This document shows, piece after piece, positions 10,348 through 20,896 of a stretch of 64,000 nt of DNA. The stretch covers positions 465,577,820 through 465,641,819 of the forward strand of contig NC_134356.1 of NCBI RefSeq assembly GCF_048569485.1. Direction: 5' to 3'. The translations under genes and the position numbers were made by a program. Positions within the stretch are counted from its first letter, which is position 1. Every line of letters begins with the position of its first letter. Origin of the DNA: Anomaloglossus baeobatrachus (taxonomy: Eukaryota; Chordata; Amphibia; Anura; Aromobatidae). Under the pieces are notes generated by a model that worked only from the letters and a program-made list of their open reading frames with translations, was not told where the DNA came from and ran no database searches.

Positions 10348-10978
10348 CATATTCCAGACATTTTGGGAGCTCTGACAGGCGCCCTTTGTGTATGGCTGGT
10401 ATTAAGCTGGATATGATAGGATTCTAGATATTTACTCACTACCCATAATATTTCCTTTCTGATTTCAGCTCTTCTGAGTAATTGATGCATAGCGGAGAAA
10501 TAAGATATACATTGTGCAGGAAGTTTACAGCACTTGCCTATGGCTACAAACAGCCAGCGTACGGGGTATTATTTGTGCCATTATGGGGTACAGACTGGAA
10601 AATATCATTATGGCGAATCCCCCTGTATCTGGGAGAGATCAGAAGGAACAAAGCTGCAGAGAGCTGGGCAGGAGGCATCTGCTCCATTATCCGCAGTGAT
10701 CCCTGGGCAGCAACTTCTAATCACATTATGTAGAACTGGTAAGCCCACTGGTGGAATGTGGAGACCCCCAGTAATCTATTGTCACACAGAGTGCAGAGTG
10801 GAAAATCTTCCTGGCAGGGATTTGTGCCCATTGTGAATGCTGAATCCAGGCTGATGAGGGTGGTGGGGCTCCAGGCTGGTGCCTCTGCCAGGCGGGTATG
10901 GGTGGCCCCTGCCAGGACCCATGGGTGCTGCAGATGAGGACCCTCAGAGGGGCGATCTGCCCAGGATGTGGCTTCTTG
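10348..10978. other. klf13 distal upstream region
   Basis: No repeat family or credible open frame was recognised. The sequence becomes GC-rich from about 10860 as it approaches the klf13 promoter. A CTGATGA at about 10853 has no GAAA partner and is not a ribozyme. Confidence 0.4.
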
Positions 10979-11280
10979 TGACGTCACTCACAGATGTTTC
11001 TCCACGCCACGCCCCCACGTGGAACACACCGCGCGGCTCCTGCTGCAGAGAGAACACGGGAGAGCGGGCACGTCCACGCCATGTAGATCCCGGGAGAAGA
11101 GGGCGATCCTGGGTCTCAGGGTCTGTGGGCAGCTGTCAGTGTCAGGAGCCTCCCTCCGCCTCTCACATGGATCTCTATGCAACTTGGGCGTGATCTGTAT
11201 GGACCAAGTGCAATCTGTCAGCTAAGCAGCTCGATCTCCAGATCCCCGGCCTGAGACGTGAAGGAATCCCGCTCAGGAAG
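10979..11280 (+). promoter_or_regulatory. klf13 proximal promoter / 5'UTR
   Basis: This GC- and CpG-rich stretch lies directly upstream of the klf13 start. Visible sites are a perfect palindromic CRE TGACGTCA (10979-10986), a CACCC/GC-box-like CCACGCCCCCAC (11007-11018) and an overlapping E-box CACGTG (11016-11021). The GC-box type is one that KLF/Sp proteins bind, so self-regulation is possible but inferred. No TATA box is evident. The transcription start cannot be placed. The last part must be 5'UTR because the ATG at 11281 is the conserved start. Confidence 0.55.
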
Positions 11281-11731
11281 ATGTCCACAGTGGCCTACGT
11301 GGATCACTTCGCGGCAGAGTGCCTGGTGTCCATGTCCAGCCGGGCTATTGTACACAGCAGCGGGCACAAGGCGGAGGTCCCGGCGCCCGCGTCCCCCACG
11401 GAAGACAGGTCTGGCCGGGAGAACGCCTCCCTGTTCGTGGTCGCCCGGATCCTGGCCGATTTCAACCAACAAGTGCCCGATCATGCGGAGGAGGAGGGCG
11501 AGGAAAGCCCCGGGGTGACGGCCGGAGGCGACAGTGGGGCCGGGAAGCGTGGAGACAGGGCGCTCACGGCTCCCCTCCTGCCGGAGCCCACTGGCAGACA
11601 AAGAGGCAGACGTGGGAAAAGCAGAGGTGACCCCGAGTCACCCCTGAAGAAGCACAAGTGCCCCTACCCGGGCTGCGAGAAAGTCTACGGCAAGTCCTCC
11701 CATCTGAAGGCTCATCTGAGGACACACACAG
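11281..11731 (+). CDS. klf13: Kruppel-like factor 13, coding exon 1
   Basis: This exon encodes the first 150 residues, plus one base, of a nuclear C2H2 zinc-finger regulator of the KLF9/13/14/16 subgroup. These proteins bind GC/CACCC boxes and often repress through Sin3A. Residues 1-23 (MSTVAYVDHFAAECLVSMSS...) form the Sin3-interacting helix found in KLF13. LFVVARILADFNQQ (51-64) is also KLF13-specific. A basic stretch (RQRGRRGKSR, 106-115, and KKHK, 123-126) is a likely nuclear signal. Finger 1 occupies about 125-150, with CPYPGC and HLKAHLRTH giving C-x4-C-x12-H-x3-H. The KLF9 N-terminus differs clearly. The frame runs on past 11731 only as intron. The split falls in the Gly codon of the HTGE linker (phase 1), as expected for the family. 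The segment before finger 1 is shorter than in mammals, as I recall them, mainly in the Pro/Ala-rich part. Fingers 2-3 must lie beyond the window. Confidence 0.95.
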
Positions 11732-11737
11732 GTCAGT
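11729..11737 (+). promoter_or_regulatory. klf13 intron 1 splice donor
   Basis: The sequence CAG|GTCAGT places the exon/intron border at 11731/11732. This is where KLF13 is interrupted after finger 1. Downstream translation gives non-KLF residues at once. Confidence 0.9.
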
Positions 11738-11805
11738 GCCAGGCAGGGAAGAGGGCAGACAAAGCGAGGACGGCTGGGATCGCACCCACCCCTCCTGCCT
11801 GCCGG

Positions 11806-12777
11806 GCAGGTGTGATCGGGCACGAGTGGAGCTGGCACTATGCGTGCAGAGGGGGTGATCGGGCGAGTGGGAGTACCAGGGAGGTGTGATCGGGCACGAG
11901 TGGAGGTATCAAGGAGGTGTGATCGGGCACGAGTGGAGGTGGCACTATACCTGCAGAGGGGGTGATCGGGCACGAGTGGAGGTACCAGGGAGGTGTGATC
12001 GGGCACGAGTGGAGGTGGCACTATGCCTGCAGAGAGGGTGATCGGGCACGAGTGGGAGTACCAGGGAGGTGTGATCGGGCACGAGTGGAGGTATCAAGGA
12101 GGTGTGATCGGGCACGAGTGGAGGTGGCACTATGCCTGCAGAGGGGGTGATCGGGCACGAGTGGAGGTACCAGGGAGGTGTGATTGGGCACGAGTGGAGG
12201 TGGCACTATGCCTGCAGAGAGGGTGATCGGGCACGAGTGGGAGTACCAGGGAGGTGTGATCGGGCACGAGTGGAGGTGGCACTATGCCTGCAGAGAGGGT
12301 GATCGGGCACGAGTGGAGGTGCCAGGGAGGTGTGATCGAGCACGAGTGGAGGTGCCAGGGAGGTGTGATCGGGCACGAGTGGAGGTGCCAGGGAGGTGTG
12401 ATCGAGCACGAGTGGAGGTGCCAGGGAGGTGTGATCGAGCACGAGTGGAGGTGCCAGGGAGGTGTGATCGGGCACGAGTGGAGGTGCCAGGGAGGTGTGA
12501 TCGAGCACGAGTGGAGGTGCCAGGGAGGTGTGATCGAGCACGAGTGGAGGTGCCAGGGAGGAGTGATCGAGCACGAGTGGAGGTGCCAGGGAGGAGTGAT
12601 CGAGCACGAGTGGAGGTGCCAGGGAGGTGTGATCGAGCACGAGTGGAGGTGCCAGGGAGGAGTGATCGAGCACGAGTGGAGGTGCCAGGGAGGTGTGATC
12701 GGGCACGAGTGGAGGTGCATACCAGGTGTGATCGGGCATTGTCAGTGGAGGCGGCACTGTGTGCAAGGCAGGTATGA
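11806..12777. repeat. Minisatellite with 43-bp and 33-bp units (klf13 intron 1)
   Basis: The left part has a 43-bp unit beginning GTGATCGGGCACGAGTGGAG and ending GCACTATGCCTGCAGAG. From about 12300 a 33-bp form takes over that lacks about 10 bp of the unit (period GTGATCGAGCACGAGTGGAG + GTGCCAGGGAGGT). It starts about 75 bp after the splice donor. The 33-bp unit is 11 codons with no stop, which explains long artificial frames on both strands. Confidence 0.9.
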
Positions 12778-14770
12778 TAGGGCACATGTCAGTGGAGGTG
12801 GCACTGTGTGCCAGAGAGGTGTGATAGAGCACTGTCAGCAGAGGTGGCACTGTGTGTGTCAGGGAGGTGTGATCGGACACGAGTTGAAGTGGTACTGCGT
12901 GCCAGGCAGGTATAATAGCGCACATGACAGTGGAGGTGGCACTGTGTGCCAGAGAGGTGTGATTGTTCACTGTCAGTGGAGATGGCATTGTGTGCTAGGT
13001 AGGTGTGACCGGGCACTGTCAGTAGAGGGGACACTGTGTGCCAGGGAGGTGTGATGTAGCATTGCTGGAGATGGCACGGTGTACCAGGCAGGTGTGATCT
13101 AGCATTGGTGGAGGTGGCACTGTGTGCCAGGCAGGTGTGATCTAGCATTGGTGGAGGTGGCACTGTGTGCCAGGCAGGTGTGATCTAGCATTGGTGGAGG
13201 GGGCACTGTGTGCCAGGCAGGTGTGATCTAGCGTTGGTGGAGGGGGCACTGTGTGCCAGGCAGGTGTGGTCTAGCGTTGGTGGAGGGGGCACTGTGTGCC
13301 AGGCAGGTGTGGTCTAGCGTTGGTGGAGGGGGCACTGTGTGCCAGGCAGGTGTGGTCTAGCGTTGGTGGAGGGGGCACTGTGTGCCAGGCAGGTGTGGTC
13401 TAGCGTTGGTGGAGGGGGCACTGTGTGCCAGGCAGGTGTGGTCTAGCGTTGGTGGAGGGGGCACTGTGTGCCAGGCAGGTGTGATGTAGCGTTGGTGGTG
13501 GTGGCACTGTGTACCAGGCAGGTGTGATGTAGCATTGGTGGAGGGGGCACTGTGTGCCAGGCAGGTGTGATGTAGCGTTGGTGGAGGGGGCACTGTGTAC
13601 CAGGCAGGTGTGATGTAGCATTGGTGGAGGGGGCACTGTGTGCCAGGCAGGTGTGATGTAGCGTTGGTGGAGGGGGCACTGTGTACCAGGCACGTGTGAT
13701 GTAGCGTTGGTGGAGGGGGCACTGTGTGATGTAGCGTTGGTGGAGGGGGCACTGTGTGCCAGGCAGGTGTGATGTAGCGTTGGTGGAGGGGGCACTGTGT
13801 GATGTAGCGTTGGTGGAGGGGGCACTGTGTACCAGGCAGGTGTGATGTAGCATTGGTGGAGGTTGCACTGTGTGCCAGGCAGGTGTGATGTAGCATTGGT
13901 GGAGGGGGCACTGTGTGCCAGGCAGGTGTGATGTAGCATTGGTGGAGGGGGCACTGTGTACCAGGCAGGTGTGATGTAGCGTTGGTGGAGGGGGCACTGT
14001 GTGATGTAGCGTTGGTGGAGGGGGCACTGTGTGCCAGGCAGGTGTGATGTAGCATTGGTGGAGGTTGCACTGTGTGCCAGGCAGGTGTGATGTAGCGTTG
14101 GTGGAGGGGGCACTGTGTGATGTAGCGTTGGTGGAGGGGGCACTGTGTACCAGGCAGGTGTGATGTAGCATTGGTGGAGGTTGCACTGTGTGCCAGGCAG
14201 GTGTGATGTAGCATTGGTGGAGGGGGCACTGTGTGCCAGGCAGGTGTGATGTAGCATTGGTGGAGGGGGCACTGTGTGCCAGGCAGGTGTGATGTAGCAT
14301 TGGTGGAGGGGGCACTGTGTGCCAGGCAGGTGTGATGTAGCATTGGTGGAGGGGGCACTGTGTGCCAGGCAGGTGTGATGTAGCATTGGTGGAGGGGGCA
14401 CTGTGTGCCAGGCAGGTGTGATGTAGCATTGGTGGAGGGGGCACTGTGTGCCAGGCAGGTGTGATGTAGCATTGGTGGAGGGGGCACTGTGTGCCAGGCA
14501 GGTGTGATGTAGCATTGGTGGAGGGGGCACTGTGTGCCAGGCAGGTGTGATGTAGCATTGGTGGAGGGGGCACTGTGTGCCAGGCAGGTGTGATGTAGCA
14601 TTGGTGGAGGGGGCACTGTGTGCCAGGCAGGTGTGATGTAGCATTGGTGGAGGGGGCACTGTGTGCCAGGCAGGTGTGATGTAGCATTGGTGGAGGGGGC
14701 ACTGTGTGATGTAGCGTTAGTGGAGGGGGCACTGTGTGATGTAGCGTTGGTGGAGGGGGCACTGTGTGAC
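12778..14770. repeat. Minisatellite, 43-bp and 30-bp units (klf13 intron 1)
   Basis: A degenerate stretch (12778-13060) leads into about 40 units of GTGTGATGTAGCATTGGTGG + AGGGGGCACTGTGTGCCAG + GCAG. Some units are shortened to 30 bp by loss of the GTGCCAGGCAG part. Position by position the unit aligns with the 43-bp unit at 11806, so both arrays are one family that has turned over by local expansion. Minus-strand frames up to 514 codons here are repeat artefacts. Confidence 0.9.
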
Positions 14771-14929
14771 AGCATGGTGCAGTTCCTCGGGTGGGTGCAG
14801 CTCTGCATGTCAGTGTTTCCAGGGTGGGTGTGAGACTGCAGCTGCTCCGTGGATTAGGGCAGTCGTATGTGCTGTGCATGTAGGAGAGTAGTGTGGAGAA
14901 TTGGGAGGAGCGTGTCCCGGGCACAGAAG

Positions 14930-15340
14930 GCCGGCACCTCAGATGACCCCTGGCAGCCATCTCATGCCGTGTGCCGCCACCCTGCACCGCGCCGGCCGCC
15001 AGGTGTCACAGTGCGGGCACGGCAGGTGAGGCATGACACAAGCCGGAGAGCTCTTTGTTATACGGGCGCGCCCCGCCTCTCGGCCACGCCCATCCCACCC
15101 TTCACTCAGTATTCCCTCCCCCTCAGTCACACGACCTCGCCCTGTGCGGGGCAGCGTACTCTTTTGGCCAGCAACAGACATGACTAACAGATCGCAGACT
15201 AGGTAGTGTGTGCCCGGCCGTCAGCAGGTGTCCTGGTGCCGAGGACAGGTAGCTGCACACTGATAGCGCGATGCTCCGGCTGCAGGACTGTGCTGGTGAT
15301 CGGCGCAGCTGATTATGGGGAGGCGCTGCGTCGCTCCACG
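14930..15340. promoter_or_regulatory. Second CpG-rich patch in klf13 intron 1
   Basis: This is a GC- and CpG-rich block just after the minisatellite. It has Sp/KLF-type boxes around 15063-15095 (GGGCGCGCCCCGCC, GGCCACGCCC). It is not recognised as a repeat. It could be the far side of the klf13 CpG island, split by the minisatellite, or an intronic alternative promoter. No exon was found in it. Confidence 0.35.
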
Positions 15341-15809
15341 GTTTCCCAGTGTGCTCATGTTTACACATTGCTGATTTGTTTGCAGAAAGTTCTGTCGTGT
15401 TTGATATACACAGAAAAAATAATAAGATATAATTTTTCTACTGTTCCTTCTTTGCAATATGTCCCCCTCTGTCATTCCTTTGAAAAGTATATTAATAAAT
15501 TGCCAACTGGGTGTGACTCCACTGTCATGGGCCAATGAGTGGTGACGGTAGCAGAGAAAGCAGGGACACGCCCCTTTGACAAGAAAAGTGGATAGTCCAG
15601 TAAGTTATTCATACATTTCCAGGAGGAATAACAGAGGGTTGGTAACAATACAGGGGTATTTGGGAGTACAATGCTTGGTAAAGTTGGGGTGTCCAGTGCT
15701 CCATAACCTGAGGTGTGCACTGAGACCGCTCGGAGCGGATCTTTTCAGGCAGTTGGTACCTGGACACATGCCCCCCCAACACTGGGTCGGGAGACCCCAG
15801 CTCTCCACC
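15341..15809. other. Intronic sequence, no gene
   Basis: This is mixed AT-rich sequence. A fragment at about 15480-15590 resembles 32750-32870 (AATAAATTG..AACTGGGTGT type) and is probably an old repeat. Nothing else was recognised. Confidence 0.4.
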
Positions 15810-15812
15810 TAA

Positions 15813-16272
15813 GGCTATGTCCGCACGTTGCTTTTTACCTGCTTTTTACCTGCTTTTTTGCTGCTTTTTCAACTGCAGCGTTTAATGCCAAAATGGTTGT
15901 GTTCTGCTTTTCAAGCAAAGTCTATGGGAATTTGGGTTTCTTGTCCGCACTATGCAGTTCAAACTGCAGCCTTTTTGTTGCAGAACTTTGGTCAAAAACT
16001 CAGCTTTGCAGTGCAAAACCCAAATGGCAAAAACAATTGACCTGTCAATTGTTTTTGCCATTTGGGTTTTGCAGTGCAAAGCTGAGTTTTTGACCAAAGT
16101 TCTGCAACAAAAAGGCTGCAGTTTGAACTGCATAGTGCGGACAAGAAACCCAAATTCCCATAGACTTTGCTTGAAAAGCAGAACACATCGATTTTGGCAT
16201 TAAACGCTGCAGTTGAAAAAGCAGCAAAAAAGCAGGTAAAAAGCAGGTAAAAAGCAACGTGCGGACATAGCC
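15813..16272. mobile_element. Near-perfect 460-bp palindromic MITE
   Basis: TAA is at 15810-15812 and TTA at 16273-16275. The TIR is GGCTATGTCCGCACGTTGC with its complement. The two arms match almost base for base around a centre near 16040 (CAATTGACCTGTCAATTG). Transcribed, it would fold into one hairpin of about 220 bp. It is related to the element at 17896-18319. Confidence 0.85.
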
Positions 16273-16275
16273 TTA

Positions 16276-16772
16276 GGCTGCTTTCACACATACATTTTTT
16301 TGCAGTGCGGCACAATCTGGCTCAAAAACCTATGCAACGGATGCGGCGAAAAAAAACTGATCCGTTGCATAAGTTTTTCCATGTGGCCTATCCGTTTTTT
16401 TTTTATGGATCCGGTTTGATACTGAGCATGCGCAGTTCAAAAAAACGCATCTGGCCGCCGGATGCGGTTTTTTGCCGCAGGACGCCGTATCCGTCGTCCA
16501 TAGGCTTGCAATGTAAATCGCGCCGGATCTGTCGCAATGCGGTTTTTCTGGCAGACAAAAAATGCTGCAAGCAACGCTCCATCCGGCCGCTGCATTGGCT
16601 AAATATGCCGCATCTGGCAAAAACCAGACGCAACGCAAGGCAATGCGCACAATCCGGCACTAATGCAAGTTTATGAGGAAAAAAACGCATCCGGCGGCAA
16701 AAAAAGGAAGCGTTTTTTCTGCAAAGTGCCGGATTGTGCCTGGTTGCAAAAATACTGATGTGTAAAGCAGCC
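16276..16772. mobile_element. Harbinger-like MITE
   Basis: TTA (16273-16275) is shared with the preceding MITE and TAA is at 16773-16775. The ends are GGCTGCTTTCACACATAC and ...TGATGTGTAAAGCAGCC. It is related to 49506-50011. Confidence 0.75.
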
Positions 16773-16775
16773 TAA

Positions 16776-17892
16776 GGCAGCACCGACCATGAATTTAAAG
16801 GGTTATTGCCAGAGTGTAGAGTTATCGCCTATCCAAATGACCAATAGCTGATTGATGGGGCTCCAACCCTTGGGACCCCACTATTTTGTGGAATCGGTCT
16901 CAATATGTGTTGTCCTGCTGAGCTCACCTCCCTGTTGTCATATTCTCTGTATGTGGGCACTGTGTGGCTTGGGCTAGTCGCGCACAGCCATGTATCACAC
17001 TCCGAGTCCTGGGTCTCCTGAACTCCAGTGTCCTATCGCTCAGGTCTGTAGAGGTGCGGCCGGTCCTTATGGTACAGACAGTGCACGCTGTGTAGCACGG
17101 ATCCACCTGAAGGGGTCGCGCCTTGGATTGGCATTCGTTTTTGGTTCCCGTTATGGCGCTGATGTTTGGGTGCTGTAGGGTGCTGCTGGTTTTGCTGCCT
17201 ATAAGGGGCTACAGTATTGCTCTTCTGCTCATTCCTGGCCTCTTCTGAGTGCTTCACTCCCAGTGAAGGGATAGATGCCCCCACAGAGGGGCCTCCAGTG
17301 CTCAGCCCTTCAAAACATGATGTGTGGGTGGTGCATTACAAGGAGGGTCTTTTCTGAGAAAAGGGAAGGAAGGTGGGGGATACATCCACATGGGACTCAT
17401 CTGCTGCAGACTTTCTGCAGTGTTCTAAAAAACACACCAAACCGTGAAATCCACAGTGACAATCTGAGGGATGCATTGAGAAGCCGGTCGCTGTAGATAG
17501 CGGATCTTTTCAGCAGCACGTGGCTGATCACATCCACCATGCTGGCTTCAGCAGATCTGCCCTTTCCACAGGATTCACTGTGTGCTTGTGACTCGCCTAG
17601 GTGGAAGTTCACACACCACAGATTAGTTGCAGCCATGTCTGTGCCTGTCACGTGTATCTGAACACACCCATGCACCAGCTGCAGGAGGGCTGCTCACATG
17701 TGCAAAAGAGTTTTAGGTGTTAGAAAATTCGGTAACAGATCTGTGTACCTCTCCTTTAATTACTTTTAATTTTCTTTAATTACTTTACAGAAATGACTTC
17801 TTTGGCAGGAAGAAATGGCCGTCTAGTCCCTGCCTAATGACATAATGCTTCAGTCCTTATTTATTACAATTTCTGACCTTTCCTAGTGACAT
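16776..17892. other. Intronic sequence, no gene
   Basis: No coding frame or repeat family was recognised over 1.1 kb. It may be unique intron. Confidence 0.35.
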
Positions 17893-17895
17893 TTA

Positions 17896-18319
17896 GGGTA
17901 TGTGCGCACGTTGCTTTTTACCTGCTTTTTACCCACTTTTTTGCTGCTTTTTCTTCTGCGCTGTTTAATGCCAAAATGGATGTGTTCTTCTATTCAAGCA
18001 AAGTCTATGGGAATTTGGGTTTCTTGTTCACACTGTTGTTCAAAATGCTGCCTTTTTGTGGCAGAACTTTGGTCAAAAACTCAGCTTTTCAAAGAAGCAA
18101 CATGTCAATTGTTTTTGCCATTTGGGTTTTGCACTGCAAAGCTGAGTTTTTGACCAAAGTTCTGCCACAAAAAGGCAGCATTTTGAACAACAGTGTGAAC
18201 AAGAAACCCAAATTCCCATAGACTTTGCTTGAATAGAAGAACACATCCATTTTGGCATTAAACAGCGCAGAAGAAAAAGCAGCAAAAAAGCAGGTAAAAA
18301 GCAACGTGCGCACATACCC
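17896..18319. mobile_element. Palindromic MITE
   Basis: TTA is at 17893-17895 and 18320-18322. The TIR is GGGTATGTGCGCACGTTGC with its complement. The arms are long and symmetric, and the element is a relative of 15813-16272. Confidence 0.85.
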
Positions 18320-18322
18320 TTA

Positions 18323-18884
18323 AGCCCGCTTTACACGCTGCAATGTATCTTACAATGTGTTGGCGGGGTCACGTCGTAAGTGACGCACATCCGGCATTGT
18401 AAGGTACATTGCAGTGTGTAACAGCTACGTGCGATTGCGATTGAATGGTAAAACGTTCATCGCACGCACGTCGTTCATTTCTCATGAATTGCACGTCAGA
18501 TTGTTCATCGTACCCGGGGTAGCACACATCGCAGTGTGTGACACCCCAGGAACGATGAACAGATCTTACCTGCGTCCTGCGGCTCCCGGCCCACAATGCG
18601 GAAGGAAGGAGGTGGGCGGGATGTTTACGTCCCGCTCAGCTCCGCCCCTCCGCTTCTATTGGCCGCCTGCCGTGTGACGTCGATGTGACGCCGAATGTCC
18701 CTCCCACTCCATGAAATGGATGTTCGCCGCCCACAGCGAGGTCGTATGGACGGGTAAGTACGTGTGATGGAGGTTAATCGTTTGTGCGGCACATTCAACA
18801 AAATTGAACGTGCCGCACATACGATGGGGGCGTTGCAAATCGCATACGATATTGTATGCACAATCGTAACATGTAAAGCAGGCT
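18323..18884. mobile_element. Harbinger-like MITE with promoter-like core
   Basis: The TTA (18320-18322) is shared with the previous MITE and a second TTA is at 18885-18887. The ends are AGCCCGCTTTACACGCTGC and ...ACATGTAAAGCAGGCT. The core has CCGCCCCTCCGC, inverted CCAAT and TGACGTC (about 18640-18690). Confidence 0.8.
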
Positions 18885-18887
18885 TTA

Positions 18888-19162
18888 GGCCAGGGATTTA
18901 TGGTTACTTGAGGCACAACTTGGCTCCGAGCTTTATATGAGCACAAAGATGGCAGCCTATAGCAGATAAATCCCTCCCTCCCCTCCTCCGTGTCGGCCCG
19001 CCCCCCCCGCAGCGCTGGCCCGCCCCTCCTGAGAGCCAGCCCGCCCCCCGCAGCTGAGGTCCGCTCGCACACCCGGACCATAGTCGCAGGGATACTAACA
19101 TTACACTCATGCAAGCCGAGTGTCATGCGAGCATCGCAGTAGTGCCCCGTGTGGCCCCAGCC
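18888..19162. other. GC-rich MITE remnant
   Basis: This lies between two TTA/TAA sites. It starts GGCCAGGG and ends ...GTGTGGCCCCAGCC. The ends are only partly complementary, so it is probably a decayed or fused MITE. Confidence 0.4.
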
Positions 19163-19165
19163 TAA

Positions 19166-19740
19166 AGGGGGCTTTACACACTACGATATCGTTCATGTTT
19201 TATCGTTGGGGTCACGTTGTTAGTGACGCACATCTGGCGTCATTAACGATATCGCAGCGTGTGATACTTACCAGTGACCTTAAGCGACCTCAAAAATGGT
19301 GAAAATCGTTCACCATGGAGAGGTCGTCCCAAAACCAAAAATCGGTAATGGTTGATTATCGATGTGGTTCGTTGCTCCTGCGGTAGCACACATCGCTGTA
19401 TGTGACACCGCAGGAGCGAGGAACATCTCCTTACCTGCCACCGGCGGCAATGCGGAAGGAAGGAGGTGGGCGGGATGTTACGTCCCGCTCATCTCCGCCC
19501 CTCCGCTTTGATTGGCCGGCCGCTTAGTGACGTTGCGGTGACGTCGCTGTGATGCCGAAAGTCCCTCCCCCTTGAGGGAGGGATTGTTCGGCGGTCACAG
19601 CGACGCCGCTGACCAGGTAAGTGCGTGTGACGCTGCTGCAGCGATACTGTTCGCTGCGGTAGCGATCACATGAAATCGCATGCACGACAGGGGCGGGTGC
19701 TTTTGCGTATATCGCCAGCAATAAGCTCGCTTTACACTTT
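19166..19740. mobile_element. Harbinger-like MITE, right end degraded
   Basis: TAA is at 19163-19165 and the left end is AGGGGGCTTTACACACTACG. The core at 19455-19550 has the GC-box/inverted CCAAT/TGACGTC module. The right end near 19740 does not form a clean TIR. Confidence 0.6.
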
Positions 19741-19939
19741 CTACTCATATTTCTCACAGATACAGCTTGTACCTGCTGTAGTTTATGGAGCTATTCACAT
19801 TGTTCAGGTATTTTTGCGGACTGAGACGCCCCCACCAAATCACAGGGATATGTATGAGTTTGATCCCAGTAACATAAGAAACTCCTCATTGCAACTCTGA
19901 GTTTGTGAAAAGAATTGGACAGCATTCGGATACCATCTA

Positions 19940-20172
19940 TATTTTCGGTGTGTTTTGGTGTGTTTTTGCCCCTGCGTTTTTTTAACGTTGTCAATGGCAC
20001 AACGCAGAAAAGAAGTGACATGCTGCTTCTTTTTTCTGCAAGCAAAGCTGCAGGAAAAAAACAAGCAACGTGCGCACAGCCTTCTGGATTTCTCATAGAC
20101 TTTGCTGGGGAAGGCCATACATTCAGTTTAGGACACAAATTGCACCAAAAAAACAAGCGTGCACACAAGGCC
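19940..20172. mobile_element. MITE fragment abutting the next element
   Basis: The segment contains GTGCGCACAGCC and ends ...GTGCACACAAGGCC at a TTA (20173-20175) shared with the next MITE. It is similar to 58282-58434. The left end is approximate. Confidence 0.45.
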
Positions 20173-20175
20173 TTA

Positions 20176-20893
20176 AGGCCCCGTCACACTAAGCAACTTA
20201 CCAGCGATCCCAACAACGATAGGGATCGCTGGTAAGTTGCTAGGAGGTTGCTGGTGAGATGTCACACTGCGACGCTCCAGCGATCCCACCAGCAACCTGA
20301 CCTGGCAGGGATCGCTGGAGCGTGGCTACACGAGTTGCTGGTGAGCTCACCAGCAACCAGTGACCAGCCCCCAGTCTCCTAGTTACAGCACACATCAGGT
20401 TAATTAACCCGATGTGTGCTGCAGCTAAATGTGCACAGAGCAGGGAGCAGCGCACACTGCTTAGTGCTGGCTCCTTGCTCTCCTAGCTGCAGCACACATC
20501 GGGTTAATTACCTGATGTGTGCTGCAGCTACATGTGCACAGAGCAGGAGCCGGCACTGACAGTGAGAGCGGAGGAGGCTGGTATCAAAGGTAAATATCGG
20601 GTAACCAAGGACAGGGCTTCTTGGTTACCCGATGTTTACATTGGTTACCAGCCTCTGCAGAAGCCGGCTCCTGCTGCCTGCACATTTAGTTGTTGCTGTC
20701 TCGCTGTCACACACAGCGATCTGTGCTTCACAGCGGGACAGCAACAACTAAAAAATGGCCCAGGACATTCAGCAACAACCAACGACCTCACAGCAGGGGC
20801 CAGGTTGTTGCTGGATGTCACACACAGCAACATCGCTAGCAACGTCACAAAAGTTGTTCGTTACCAGCGATGTTGCTTAGTGTGACGGGGCCT
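20176..20893. mobile_element. Harbinger-like MITE, 718 bp
   Basis: TTA is at 20173-20175 and 20894-20896. The TIR is AGGCCCCGTCACACTAAGC and its complement. Internal inverted segments include GATGTGTGCTGCAGCTA and relatives. Confidence 0.85.
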
Positions 20894-20896
20894 TTA

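Noticed and set aside
10850-10875. CTGATGAGGG near klf13 as a ribozyme
   Set aside because: No GAAA box and no closing stems. It lies in ordinary promoter-distal sequence.
12184-14987. Frames of 196 to 514 codons, mainly minus strand
   Set aside because: They are translations of the 43/33/30-bp minisatellite, with the same text in several frames.
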